Positions 15,301 to 23,193 of a stretch of DNA of 35,618 nt are shown here, piece by piece. The stretch spans positions 1 through 35,618 of the forward strand of contig JAEEKA010000100.1 of NCBI GenBank assembly GCA_016282135.1, read 5' to 3'. The notes under the pieces were generated by a model. The model saw only the letters and a list, made by a program, of their open reading frames with translations, did not search any database and was not told the DNA's origin. The DNA is from Oscillospiraceae bacterium. Lineage in GTDB: Bacteria; Bacillota; Clostridia; Oscillospirales; Oscillospiraceae. Position numbers and translations under genes: made by a program. The number at the start of each line of letters is the position of its first letter. Position 1 is the first letter of the stretch.

Positions 15301-18300
15301 GGGAATACGAGCCTGCCTACTGCCGCTGGAGCTTCACCTACGGCGAAAACGGTTCAACACAGAACAGGGATAATATTTTGATTGCGCACGTCAATGATTA
15401 CGGCTTAGACGGCAGCTATCCCTATCTGGGCTGCGGCTGGTTCTATCACTACAACAACGAGAGCGACAGCTACCCCTTCTTCTGGGTGGATGGTTCCGGT
15501 GAAAGCTACGACAGCGACGTCTTCTATATGTACATGTGGAAGGAAACCGGGAGCGGCACCCGCTACTGGACCACGGTGCTTCCCGGCATGGACTACACCG
15601 TTCATTTCTCCGTTCCCAGAGGATGCGAGCAGCCGGAGGATATGATTTCCAACACCGACGAGGGTATTATTCTGCCCAGTGTGACGAATCCCGAGGGCTA
15701 TACCTTCCTGGGCTGGGTGGAGAGCAGCTATGACAACGTTGCCGACTGCCCCGAAACCGTTCTGACCGGCAAATATGTGGCGGATGAGGACGTCACCCTT
15801 TACGCACTGTTCTCCTATCTCGGAGAGAGCAGCGGCGAGGTGGCCTACCGGCTCACCGATGCCGTTGAAAACGGCGGCAAGTACATTATTGTGAGCGAGG
15901 AGAGCATCACCGACAACTCCGCTCTCGCTGTGGGCAATTCCGTTGTGATTAACGAGCATTATCTGAGCCCCATTGAAGCAACCATCGTCAGCGACGACAC
16001 CGTTGCCGTCTCCGATCCGGCCAGAGTGCTTTGGGAGGCTTCCGGCAGCCCGGACCAGGGCTTCAGCTTCTATAACGCCGCTTCCGGCAAGTATATGGGT
16101 CTGGATTCCTCAGAGTATTTGTATCCCTCTGATACGCCTCTGTCCTGGCTTTATACGGCAGATCGCTATCTGGACAACATGGTGGACAGCGAGGGCTATT
16201 ACTACCTGAGCTACGACCAGATGATGAAAAGATATACCACTTCCAAAGAGGGCAGAGTAATCCGCTTCTATCAAGAGTCTGAGGTATTCCCCATGGTCTA
16301 CACCACCGTAATTGAAGGACTCATGGTGGCCCCGGTGGTTGTGTACTTCGTGGATCAGGACAACAACGAAGCGGCGTACGTCTACGCTTCCGGCGAAGGA
16401 ACCGAGAACGCACCCTTCCCCGGCGTCCCCGTCACTGCTCTGGGCGTTGACGAGAACGGCTGGAATTTCTACATGATTACCCTGGATCGGGACGTCTTCA
16501 CCGGTGTGACCTTCTCCGGCGGCACCGACGAAACCCGTACCGCTGAGCTGGGCCTGGGCGAAGAAGGCTACATTGTCTACTACGTCGGCAGCGGCAATGC
16601 TTCCGTTGAGGCCGACGTTTGGCCCGGTCCCGGCGAGGAGCAGGAGGCTACCTGCACCGAGCCCGGCACAATCGTCTATACCGGTCTGCTAACCGGCGAC
16701 GTCCACGGGACGGAGATTGCCCCCCTGGGCCATGATTATCAGGCTGTGGTCACCGAGCCCACCTGCACTGTGGCCGGTTACACCACCCACACCTGCTCCC
16801 GCTGCGGCGAAAGCTACACGGACGAGGAGACCGAGGCTCTGGGCCACGACTTCGGCGAGTGGACCGAGACCACCGCGCCTACCTGCACTGAAGCCGGTGA
16901 GGAGACCCGGACCTGCTCCCGCTGCGACGCGATCGATACCCGCCCGGTGGAAGCGCTGGGTCACGACTTCGGCGAGTGGACCGAGACCACCGCGCCTACC
17001 TGCACCGAAGCCGGTGAGGAGACCCGGACCTGTTCCCGCTGCGACGCAGTGGAGACCCGCCCCGTGGAGGCGCTTGGTCACGACTATCAGGCCGTGGTGA
17101 CGGAGCCCAGCTGCACCGAGGGAGGCTATACGACTTACACCTGCGCCCGCTGCGGCGATACCTATACCGCTGACGAGACCGAAGCCTTGGGCCATGATTA
17201 CAAGGCCGTGGTGACCAGCGCTACGTGCACTGAGGGCGGCTTTACCACCTATACCTGCTCCCGCTGCGGCGACAGCTACACGGACGAGGAGACCGAGCCT
17301 CTTGGCCACGACTTCGGTGAGTGGGCCGAGACCACCGCGCCCACCTGCCTTGATGCCGGTGAGGAGACCCGTTCCTGCTCCCGCTGCGACGCAGTGGAGA
17401 CCCGCCCCGTGGAGGCCCTGGGCCACGACTATCAGGCTGTGGTGACGGAGCCCACCTGCACCGAGGCCGGTTACACCACCCATACCTGCTCCCGCTGCGG
17501 CGATACCTATACCGCTGAGGAGACCGAAGCCTTGGGCCATGATTACCAGGCCGTGGTGACCAGCGCTAGCTGCACCGAGGGCGGCTTTACCACCCATACC
17601 TGCGCCCGCTGCGGCGACAGCTACACGGACGAGGAGACCGAGCCTCTTGGCCACGACTTCGGCGAGTGGGCCGAGACCACCGCGCCCACCTGCCTTGATG
17701 CCGGTGAGGAGACCCGTTCCTGCTCCCGCTGCGACGCTGTGGAGACCCGCCCTGTGGAGGCCCTGGGCCACGACTATCAGGCTGTGGTGACGGAGCCCAC
17801 CTGCACCGAGGCCGGTTACACCACCCATACCTGCGCCCGCTGCGGCGACAGCTATACCGACAGCGAGACCGCTGCCCTGGGCCACGACTTTGGCGAATGG
17901 GCTGTGACCACCGCGCCCAGCTGCACCGAGGCCGGTGAGGAGACCCGTTCCTGCTCCCGCTGTGACGCTTTTGAAACCCAGCCCGTGGAGGCTTTGGGTC
18001 ATGATTACCAGGCCGTGGTGACGGAGCCCACCTGCACCGCAGGCGGCTACACCACCTACACCTGTTCCCGCTGCCAGGACAGCTACACCGACAGCGAAAC
18101 CGACGCGCTGGGCCACGATTACGTCTACGCCGTCACCGTCGCTCCCAAGGTCAATATGCCCGGACTGCTTACCGGGACCTGCTCCCGCTGCCAGGCGACC
18201 ACCACAGTCATGCTGCCCAAGCTGACCGAAGCGGATTATGACTACGAAGTGACCACGGAGCCTACCTGCACCGAAGCCGGCGTGGGCACCTACACCTGGA

Positions 18301-19706
18301 AGACTACCACCTACGGGACCTTCTCCTTCGACGTGACGCTGGAGGATCTGGGCCACGATTACCAGGCAGTTGTCACCGAGCCTACCTGCACCGAAGGCGG
18401 CTACACCACCCATACCTGCTCCCGCTGCGGCGACAGCTACACCGACAGCGAGACCGAGGCCCTGGGGCACGACTTCGTTTACACCGTCACCGTTGCCCCG
18501 AAGGTCAATATGCCCGGCCTGCTGACCGGCACCTGCACCCGCTGCCAGGAGACCACCACGGTGCTGCTGCCCAAGCTGAACACCGAGGATTACGACTACG
18601 CCGAAACCACCGCCCCCACCTGTACTGAGGCCGGCGCGGCTGTTTACACCTGGAAGACCACCGACTACGGTACCTTCTCCTTCGACGTGACCCTGGAGGC
18701 TCTGGGCCACGACTTCGGTGACTGGACCGTGACCACCGCGCCCACCTGCCTTGATGTCGGTGAGGAAACCCGGAGCTGCTCCCGCTGCGACGCTGTGGAG
18801 ACTCGCACCGTGGAGGCCCTGGGCCACGACTATCAGGCCGTGGTGACGGAGCCCACCTGCACCGAGGCCGGTTACACCACCCACACTTGCTCCCGCTGCG
18901 GCGACAGCTACACCGACAGCGAGACCGAGGCCCTGGGCCACGACTATCAGGCCGTGGTGACGGAGCCCACCTGCACCGAGTCCGGCTTCACCACCTATAC
19001 CTGCTCCCGCTGCGGCGATTCCTATTCCGCCGATGACACCTTTGTGCTGGGTCATGCCTGGGATGCGGGTGAAGTGATTGCGGCTGCCTCCCATCAGGCG
19101 TCCGGCGAGATGAAGTTCACCTGCACCCGCTGCGGCGAGACCAAGACGGAGGAGATCCCGAAGCTGGACAATCCCTTCGTGGATGTCCATGAGGGCGACT
19201 ACTTCTTTGATCCTGTCATGTGGGCCCTGGATGAATCCGTTACCGGCGGCGTGGATGCAACTCATTTCGGACCCAAGCAGAGCTGCACCCGCGAGCAGAT
19301 CGTGACCTTCCTCTGGGCTGCCGCAGGCAGACCGGAGCCTGAGACCGAGGAGAATCCCTTCTCCGATGTCAAGTCCACGGACTACTTCTGCAAGGCTGTT
19401 CTGTGGGCTGCGGAGAACGGCGTTACCGGCGGCGTCGGCAACGGCAAGTTCGGCGTCGGCCAGGCCTGCACCCGCGCCGAAGCCATGACCTTCCTGTGGA
19501 AGGCAAAGGGCTCCCCGGAGCCCGAGACCACGGAGAATCCCTTCTCCGATGTCAAGCCCGATAAGTATTACTTCAAGCCGGTTCTCTGGGCTGTGGAGAA
19601 CGGCGTCACCGCCGGCGTCGGCGACGGCAGGTTCGGCGTCGGCCAGCCCTGCACCCGTGGGGAGATCATCACCTTCCTGTACAAGGCTTTCTCCATCGAG
19701 GAGTAA
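12345..19706 (+). CDS. Giant SLH surface protein with repeated beta modules and C...CxxC array, 2453 aa
   Basis: A secreted, wall-anchored protein. Residues 1-30 form a signal peptide (RNYSRRF, hydrophobic core, AFA-ET). Beta-rich InlB-like repeats (GYRFMGW, FMGWVLEDYDN, FLGWVESSYDN) alternate with four copies of an unassigned module beginning Y-x-L-V-T, near residues 246, 622, 880 and 1168. The module contains DWEGNYVI-like and RGxxYSIQN-like words that recall beta-trefoil or lectin folds. Two Cys-rich segments (about 420-530) precede the main array of nineteen C...CxxC modules at 1461-2274. Three SLH domains (about 2275-2453) end the protein. The ATG has AAAGGAGGA about 11 bases upstream and a good promoter. 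It looks like an adhesin or S-layer-associated protein; ligand binding is inference. Internal tandem duplications make copy-number variation likely. Confidence 0.88.
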   Translation: MRNYSRRFLALLIALVMVVGLFPAAAFAETPAEAEPTDQTHVFTEGEEAILNDDGFAGIDEVEAAQDDRDGQGSVDAVRSVNPAAVPQGDGCEVTAVANNAEYGSVSVNGSIITATPNEGYEVTGYEVLEGTAVVTRDGNVFTVESDSDCTVQINFAPKTAAVVAYVSSGTVIGTENAYVGDSVTLPTDVTQVVNWTFIGWVTGQIDRTADKPEYLKPGASYTVNAENVTLFAVYKQVEGNGGTIYQLVTETPADWEGNYVISSAKTDGMIVMKGAAGDDGIESTGNCNAAFAVTGIVLEDDVLRDVDELYVFEVEARGSDSYSFRNASQGSYLAVFNDYLWTRANYDSSCCNWFLTCSSGGIMMKCDTSSGWPYLYCADDKFGAVGESSAAPIQLWKETDDGEVWYWTDPAVEAHEHELTEYPTQAPTCGVEGHSAYYQCSVCYKYFSDEAGENEITLSSTVIPATGEHVFSAWSSNNDGTHSHRCTVCGRVEKEDCSYDAVVTAPTATQQGYTTYTCTVCDYSYVGDYTQPLGENYTVQFIVPAACETVNDMISNTNTGIILPVVEAPEGYRFMGWVEDIYDNVETRPSAIFTGRYVAHSDVILFALFRYTTGESGATAYELVTEEPNDWEGRYLISYGMDTDLYLLAGIEPGSYETTSANGCNNYAASGVNLTEDIITDVSDRFIFQVEPRGENWSIQNIEKGSYVVDEGGTLRAAAEFSAATAIWELSMGAGSSVAIRNTGGSTYPYVNFNEGSKYFWVMTNPNEKIHMWRETEEGTPYWTTVIGEFDPGVGYTVSFTTPYGVTAPEPRMINSISGATLPTVEAPEGYRFMGWVLEDYDNVELKPDKILSGRYRPQSDVTLKALFSYFGGDGKSVYALVTENQTDWSGDYVITCNKETGSMIILRGAAGEITYESEQSDGMVQFADSGMTLEDNMLLDVDESLVFHLEDRGAGYSIQNRAMENYLGRNVTSQSQSARLWSYGEYEPAYCRWSFTYGENGSTQNRDNILIAHVNDYGLDGSYPYLGCGWFYHYNNESDSYPFFWVDGSGESYDSDVFYMYMWKETGSGTRYWTTVLPGMDYTVHFSVPRGCEQPEDMISNTDEGIILPSVTNPEGYTFLGWVESSYDNVADCPETVLTGKYVADEDVTLYALFSYLGESSGEVAYRLTDAVENGGKYIIVSEESITDNSALAVGNSVVINEHYLSPIEATIVSDDTVAVSDPARVLWEASGSPDQGFSFYNAASGKYMGLDSSEYLYPSDTPLSWLYTADRYLDNMVDSEGYYYLSYDQMMKRYTTSKEGRVIRFYQESEVFPMVYTTVIEGLMVAPVVVYFVDQDNNEAAYVYASGEGTENAPFPGVPVTALGVDENGWNFYMITLDRDVFTGVTFSGGTDETRTAELGLGEEGYIVYYVGSGNASVEADVWPGPGEEQEATCTEPGTIVYTGLLTGDVHGTEIAPLGHDYQAVVTEPTCTVAGYTTHTCSRCGESYTDEETEALGHDFGEWTETTAPTCTEAGEETRTCSRCDAIDTRPVEALGHDFGEWTETTAPTCTEAGEETRTCSRCDAVETRPVEALGHDYQAVVTEPSCTEGGYTTYTCARCGDTYTADETEALGHDYKAVVTSATCTEGGFTTYTCSRCGDSYTDEETEPLGHDFGEWAETTAPTCLDAGEETRSCSRCDAVETRPVEALGHDYQAVVTEPTCTEAGYTTHTCSRCGDTYTAEETEALGHDYQAVVTSASCTEGGFTTHTCARCGDSYTDEETEPLGHDFGEWAETTAPTCLDAGEETRSCSRCDAVETRPVEALGHDYQAVVTEPTCTEAGYTTHTCARCGDSYTDSETAALGHDFGEWAVTTAPSCTEAGEETRSCSRCDAFETQPVEALGHDYQAVVTEPTCTAGGYTTYTCSRCQDSYTDSETDALGHDYVYAVTVAPKVNMPGLLTGTCSRCQATTTVMLPKLTEADYDYEVTTEPTCTEAGVGTYTWKTTTYGTFSFDVTLEDLGHDYQAVVTEPTCTEGGYTTHTCSRCGDSYTDSETEALGHDFVYTVTVAPKVNMPGLLTGTCTRCQETTTVLLPKLNTEDYDYAETTAPTCTEAGAAVYTWKTTDYGTFSFDVTLEALGHDFGDWTVTTAPTCLDVGEETRSCSRCDAVETRTVEALGHDYQAVVTEPTCTEAGYTTHTCSRCGDSYTDSETEALGHDYQAVVTEPTCTESGFTTYTCSRCGDSYSADDTFVLGHAWDAGEVIAAASHQASGEMKFTCTRCGETKTEEIPKLDNPFVDVHEGDYFFDPVMWALDESVTGGVDATHFGPKQSCTREQIVTFLWAAAGRPEPETEENPFSDVKSTDYFCKAVLWAAENGVTGGVGNGKFGVGQACTRAEAMTFLWKAKGSPEPETTENPFSDVKPDKYYFKPVLWAVENGVTAGVGDGRFGVGQPCTRGEIITFLYKAFSIEE
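16839..17072 (+). repeat. 117-bp tandem duplication (modules 2 and 3)
   Basis: 16839-16955 and 16956-17072 are nearly identical at the DNA level, differing mainly in the codons for AID versus AVE near the end and a few third positions. Confidence 0.8.
17187..17876 (+). repeat. 345-bp tandem duplication (modules 5-7 and 8-10)
   Basis: 17187-17531 and 17532-17876 are equal in length and consist of the same A-B-A order. In the central 117-bp B units I count three base differences. This is a recent in-frame block duplication. Confidence 0.8.
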
Positions 19707-19737
19707 TCGCAAACCCTGGGCGTAAGCCCGAAAACCA

Positions 19738-19768
19738 ACAAGGCCGTCGGCAATGCCGGCGGCCTTGT
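19738..19768 (+). terminator. Strong hairpin after the giant SLH gene
   Basis: ACAAGGCCGTCGGC, loop AAT, GCCGGCGGCCTTGT: a 14-bp stem with one T-G pair, 31 bp after the stop. The following GCTTAATGG is only weakly T-rich, so it may act as a terminator or mainly protect the mRNA 3' end. Confidence 0.55.
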
Positions 19769-19920
19769 GCTTAATGGTATAAACTTCCATGGAGTGAAAA
19801 TGATGGAAGCAGCATGAACGAGCCTATGCAGGCTTCTGCGGCGGGTATCTCACGCCCGGAAAACCGTTTGGGAGGGATTCGCACAGGATATGTAATATGA
19901 GTGAAATATGCAGAAAACGC

Positions 19921-19949
19921 TTGAAATGACAGAGCTTATTTGCTACAAT
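19921..19949 (+). promoter_or_regulatory. Promoter of the polysaccharide operon
   Basis: -35 TTGAAA (19921-19926), exactly 17 bp, then extended -10 TGC-TACAAT (hexamer 19944-19949). Transcription should begin near 19956, giving a leader of about 150 nt before the first gene. No other good promoter is seen inside the operon. Confidence 0.75.
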
Positions 19950-19980
19950 ATATTGCGGTGGAGGAGGAGAATCCCCAAAA

Positions 19981-20016
19981 ATGCGGCGAAATATGGTTTT
20001 TGCTGCATTTATATGA
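19981..20016 (+). CDS. Possible leader peptide, 11 aa
   Basis: MRRNMVFAAFI followed by TGA, in the leader just after the promoter. A strong GGAGGAGGAG stretch (19960-19969) ends 11 bases before its ATG. It could couple translation to the downstream hairpins, but such a short frame may be chance. No amino acid is over-represented, so classical attenuation on a specific tRNA is not indicated. Confidence 0.3.
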   Translation: MRRNMVFAAFI

Positions 20017-20043
20017 GATGAGAAGTTTTCCATAACCGGGAAA

Positions 20044-20083
20044 TCAGCGCTTGCTGAAATATGTATAAGAGCATATTTCAGCA
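20044..20083 (+). promoter_or_regulatory. Two mutually exclusive leader hairpins
   Basis: Hairpin 1 pairs TCAGC (20044-20048) with GCTGA (20053-20057). Hairpin 2 is a perfect 12-bp stem, TGCTGAAATATG (20052-20063) with CATATTTCAGCA (20072-20083), loop TATAAGAG. They share GCTGA, so only one can form. Hairpin 2 ends eight bases before the GGAGGAG of the first gene. It could be an antitermination/attenuation site or control translation; LoaP-type NusG paralogues bind leader hairpins of similar operons in Firmicutes, which is only an analogy here. Confidence 0.5.
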
Positions 20084-20109
20084 GATTAGTGGAGGAGAGA
20101 AACAGCGTA

Positions 20110-21456
20110 ATGAAAGAACGGATTATTCCATTTAGTCCTCCTGATATCAGCGAGCTTGAAATTGCTGAGGTTGCCGAAGCGATGCGGTCCGGCTGGATCA
20201 CAACGGGACCGCGCACAAAGCTTCTGGAGCGTCGCTTGGCAGCCTACATAGAAACCGGCCGGCCGGACGTAGACTGCGCCAGCCAGGAATCTATCGAACA
20301 GTTTGGTCAGAGAGTGGTTTGCCTGAACAGCGCCACCGCTGCGGAGGAGCTCAACCTCCGCATTTGGGGAATCCGGGAGGGCGATGAGGTCATCGTCCCG
20401 GCTTACACGTATACGGCAACCGCGTCCGCGGCGGTCCACTGCGGGGCGACAGTGCGATTTGTCGATATCCGGAAGGACGGGGATCCGATTACCCACATGC
20501 CCGAGATGGACTATGACGCCCTGGAGGCGGCTGTCTCAGAGAAGACCAAAGCGATTATCGCCGTAGATCTTGGCGGCATTGTGTGCGATTATGATCGGAT
20601 TTTTGAGATTGTTGAGAGAAAACGGTCCCTGTTTACTCCCCTGGAATCCGATGGCACGCCCTTGGGTGATTTGTCCTCCCGCATCCAGAAAGCGACCGGC
20701 CGGGTGGCTGTCGTATGCGACGCGGCCCATGCCCTCGGCGCCTCCCGGGTGGTTGGGCACACGGGCGCGGGGAAGGTTGAAAGGGCAAAAAGATACGTCG
20801 GCGCAATCGCGGACTGGACCAGCTTCAGTTTTCACGCCGTGAAGAATTTCACCACCGCCGAGGGCGGGGCGTCCACGTGGCTGCCGATCAAGGGAATCGG
20901 GAACAGCGAGATTTACAAGATGTATCAGCTCCTGTCTCTCCACGGCCAGAGCAAGGACGCCCTGGCGAAGACGAAAATCGGCGCGTGGGAGTATGACGTT
21001 ATCGGTCCGTGGTATAAATGCAACATGACCGATATTATGGCTGCGATTGGTCTTCGGCAGCTTGACCGGTATCTCGGCCTGCTGGAGCGCAGAGCGGAGA
21101 TCATCAAGCGGTATGACGCGGCCTGTGATGCGTTGGGAATCAGCCATCTGATTCACCATGCGGAGGGAATGGACAGCTCCAATCATCTGTATTTGATCCG
21201 GGTTCCCGGAATAAACGTGGAGACCCGGAATCTGATGATTGAAAAAATGGCGGCGCACGGAGTGGCCGTCAACGTCCACTATAAACCCCTGCCGATGATG
21301 ACGGCCTACGGCGGGGATTGCGGGGAATATCCGAATGCGTATGACTATTACCACAACCTGATTACCCTCCCGCTGCACACGCGGCTGAGCGATGAGGACG
21401 TGGAGTATGTGTGCGAGACGCTGGAAAAAATAGCTGCAGATTGCGCGAGGGATTAG
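20110..21456 (+). CDS. DegT/DnrJ/EryC1/StrS-family sugar aminotransferase
   Basis: A 448-aa fold-type I PLP enzyme expected to transfer an amino group from glutamate to a nucleotide-linked keto-sugar. Landmarks: GWITTGPRTKLLE near the start, VCLNSATAAEEL (cofactor phosphate loop), DEVIVPAYTYTATASA, the aspartate of VVCDAAHALGA that contacts the ring nitrogen, and the PLP lysine in SFSFHAVKNFTTAEGG. It is longer than most members (370-400 aa) because of extra residues around 60-75 and 175-215, before the aspartate loop. The ATG is chosen because GGAGGAG (20091-20097) lies about 12 bases upstream; a GTG at 20089 overlaps that site. It is the first gene of the operon. Product is probably an amino-sugar nucleotide for the surface glycan. 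Confidence 0.88.
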   Translation: MKERIIPFSPPDISELEIAEVAEAMRSGWITTGPRTKLLERRLAAYIETGRPDVDCASQESIEQFGQRVVCLNSATAAEELNLRIWGIREGDEVIVPAYTYTATASAAVHCGATVRFVDIRKDGDPITHMPEMDYDALEAAVSEKTKAIIAVDLGGIVCDYDRIFEIVERKRSLFTPLESDGTPLGDLSSRIQKATGRVAVVCDAAHALGASRVVGHTGAGKVERAKRYVGAIADWTSFSFHAVKNFTTAEGGASTWLPIKGIGNSEIYKMYQLLSLHGQSKDALAKTKIGAWEYDVIGPWYKCNMTDIMAAIGLRQLDRYLGLLERRAEIIKRYDAACDALGISHLIHHAEGMDSSNHLYLIRVPGINVETRNLMIEKMAAHGVAVNVHYKPLPMMTAYGGDCGEYPNAYDYYHNLITLPLHTRLSDEDVEYVCETLEKIAADCARD

Positions 21457-21489
21457 CTGTCTTTGAGTAGTTAAGTCGGAGGATTAGTT

Positions 21490-22500
21490 ATGTACATTAT
21501 TGTTGGGGCTTCAAGCTTCATTGGCGTTTATACAGCTGATGAATTTGTGAAACAAGGCTGTGAAATAATAGTGACGGGACGAAACAACAAATTCAAAGAA
21601 CATTATGACAAACTTGGTGTGAAGTATGTAAACCTTGATCTGACAAATGAAGCGGACTTCGAACAACTCCCCCAACATGGGGTAGATGGGGTTATTCTCC
21701 TGAGCGGGCTTCTTCCCGCTAATGTTGATGTAAATCTTGATGTGGATGAGAATGCGGCGGATTATTTCCGAATCAATACCATCGGAACAATCAATGTTCT
21801 TGAGTATTGCCGGAAAAACGGTGTTAAGCGGGTTATTTCTAACTGCTCTTATGCTGATGTTCGTGGAGCATGGGGCAAGAAAGTTATTACCGAGGAGGAG
21901 CCTAGAGATTTTCTTTACAAAGGCGACCATGCTGTATATGTGTTTTCTAAGAATGCCGCAAACGATACGATGGAGTATTACAACCAGCAGCATGGCATGA
22001 AAAATGCTTGGTTCCGTTTTCCACCGGTATATGGCGTTGGCCCTCATGACAGTCTTTTCATCAATGGTGTTCTTAAGAAATCTGGTCTGAAGATTTTTAT
22101 TGATAATGCCTCTGAATGCAAGGATATCTGCATTTTCGGCGATCCAAACCTGAGTCGTGATGTGGTGTATGTGAAAGACGTTGCTCACGCCTTCTTCCTC
22201 GCAATAAAGAGTGAGAATACCTATGGCCTCTATAATATGACCTCTGGCCGCGGTGTAACTCTCCAGGAGCAGGCCGAGGTGATTTCAGAGCTGTGGGCAC
22301 CGAGTCCCGAAAAGAAATCAAAGATAACATATAAACCGGAAGTAAAAAACAATACGCCCTCGTATTTGTTCTCCATGGAGAAGGCGAAGAGAGATTTTGG
22401 ATTTGTTCCTGCTTATGCAGATTTCCGTGTGATGATGACAGACTATAAAAATGATTTAGATGCCAACAGGTACCAGGAGTTGTTCCACTATGTCAAGTGA
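21490..22500 (+). CDS. NAD-dependent sugar epimerase/dehydratase (extended SDR)
   Basis: A 336-aa nucleotide-sugar modifying enzyme. The N-terminal NAD-binding loop is GASSFIG at residues 5-11, and the catalytic Tyr-x-x-x-Lys appears as YVFSK (about 157-161) with a serine in ISNCSYADVRG. A sugar-specific C-terminal half follows (FRFPPVYGVGPHD, DVVYVKDVAHAF). It could be a 4-epimerase, 4,6-dehydratase or 4-keto reductase; the aminotransferase next to it makes a role in the same amino-sugar route likely. GGAGG seven bases upstream sets the start. It overlaps the next gene by 11 bp. Confidence 0.85.
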   Translation: MYIIVGASSFIGVYTADEFVKQGCEIIVTGRNNKFKEHYDKLGVKYVNLDLTNEADFEQLPQHGVDGVILLSGLLPANVDVNLDVDENAADYFRINTIGTINVLEYCRKNGVKRVISNCSYADVRGAWGKKVITEEEPRDFLYKGDHAVYVFSKNAANDTMEYYNQQHGMKNAWFRFPPVYGVGPHDSLFINGVLKKSGLKIFIDNASECKDICIFGDPNLSRDVVYVKDVAHAFFLAIKSENTYGLYNMTSGRGVTLQEQAEVISELWAPSPEKKSKITYKPEVKNNTPSYLFSMEKAKRDFGFVPAYADFRVMMTDYKNDLDANRYQELFHYVK

Positions 22501-23173
22501 GATGAAGCCGTCTGGAAGTTTTATATATCGTTTCATAAAGCGTTTATTTGATGTGGTTGTATCTGCCATTCTGATGATTCCGATTGGTCTGGTGATTGGT
22601 ATCTCTGGACTGTTCATCAAGTCAGAGGATAAAGGACCTATCTTCTACATGGCGGATAGAACAGGACGCTTCGGAAGAATCTTCAAAATGTATAAACTTC
22701 GTTCTATGAAAGTCAATGCGCCGGATATTCGTCTGGCTGATGGCTCTACGTATAACGGCGAAGACGACCCACGTGTGACGAAGTTCGGAAAGTTTGCGCG
22801 TAAGACCAGTATCGACGAACTCCCCCAGGTAATCAATATTCTGAAGGGCGACATGACCTTTATAGGACCGCGCCCCGACACGCCTGTTGGTTCAGCGGCG
22901 TATACGGAAGAAGAGAAGATTATTCTCACTGTGCGTCCTGGCATTACAGGGTATAACCAGGCGGTCAATCGGAACTCTGTGCTGACCAAGGAAAAGCTGA
23001 AAAACGATATTTACTATGCAAAACACCTTTCTCTGTGGTTTGATATCAAAATTGTGTTTATGACCATTGCAACTGTTCTTGGACATAAGAATATCAACAG
23101 AGAGGATGTCAGCACAGAAAACGCATATGTTCTTGAGAAAGATGGAACCAGGTCATCCACAGAAATAAAATAA
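22490..23173 (+). CDS. PglC/WcaJ-type phosphoglycosyl transferase initiating the repeat unit
   Basis: A 227-aa monotopic enzyme that moves a phospho-sugar from a UDP-sugar to undecaprenyl phosphate at the inner membrane face, the first step of polysaccharide assembly. The single hydrophobic re-entrant helix covers about residues 13-40 (KRLFDVVVSAILMIP). The core includes KMYKLRSM, the catalytic Asp-Glu pair D109-E110 in TSIDELPQ, and GDMTFIGPRPD. Its size matches the short PglC-like form without extra N-terminal membrane helices. The ATG lies inside the end of the preceding gene with AGGAG upstream; an in-frame ATG at 22502 is an alternative start. Confidence 0.9.
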   Translation: MSSEMKPSGSFIYRFIKRLFDVVVSAILMIPIGLVIGISGLFIKSEDKGPIFYMADRTGRFGRIFKMYKLRSMKVNAPDIRLADGSTYNGEDDPRVTKFGKFARKTSIDELPQVINILKGDMTFIGPRPDTPVGSAAYTEEEKIILTVRPGITGYNQAVNRNSVLTKEKLKNDIYYAKHLSLWFDIKIVFMTIATVLGHKNINREDVSTENAYVLEKDGTRSSTEIK

Positions 23174-23193
23174 CCCATCAAAGAGGGAAGAGA

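Larger units (their letters stand above)
16725..19166 (+). repeat. Array of 19 C...CxxC modules (114/117-bp units)
   Basis: There are three unit types. Type A (38 aa) starts LGHDYQAVVTEPTCTEAG and ends CSRCGDSYTDSETEA. Type B (39 aa) starts LGHDFGEW and has CSRCDAVETRPVEA. Two long units of 80 aa (18108-18347 and 18462-18701) contain APKVNMPGLLTGTC and a half in which the CxxC has become YTWKTT. Unit 19 is divergent (LGHAWDAG). Most units carry three cysteines (PTC and CxRC). Units 1-19 start at 16725 and tile without gaps to the SLH region. Confidence 0.88.

Noticed and set aside
16725-19166. Regular repeats that might suggest a CRISPR array
   Set aside because: Units are 114/117 bp, coding in one frame, and lack constant short repeats with unique spacers; no cas genes are present.
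19738-19768. Certain intrinsic terminator after the giant SLH gene
   Set aside because: The stem is strong but a proper T-run is missing, so it is listed only with moderate confidence.
16689-19790. 1033-codon minus-strand frame opposite the module array
   Set aside because: It arises from the repeat units read backwards; it lacks a start signal and family match.
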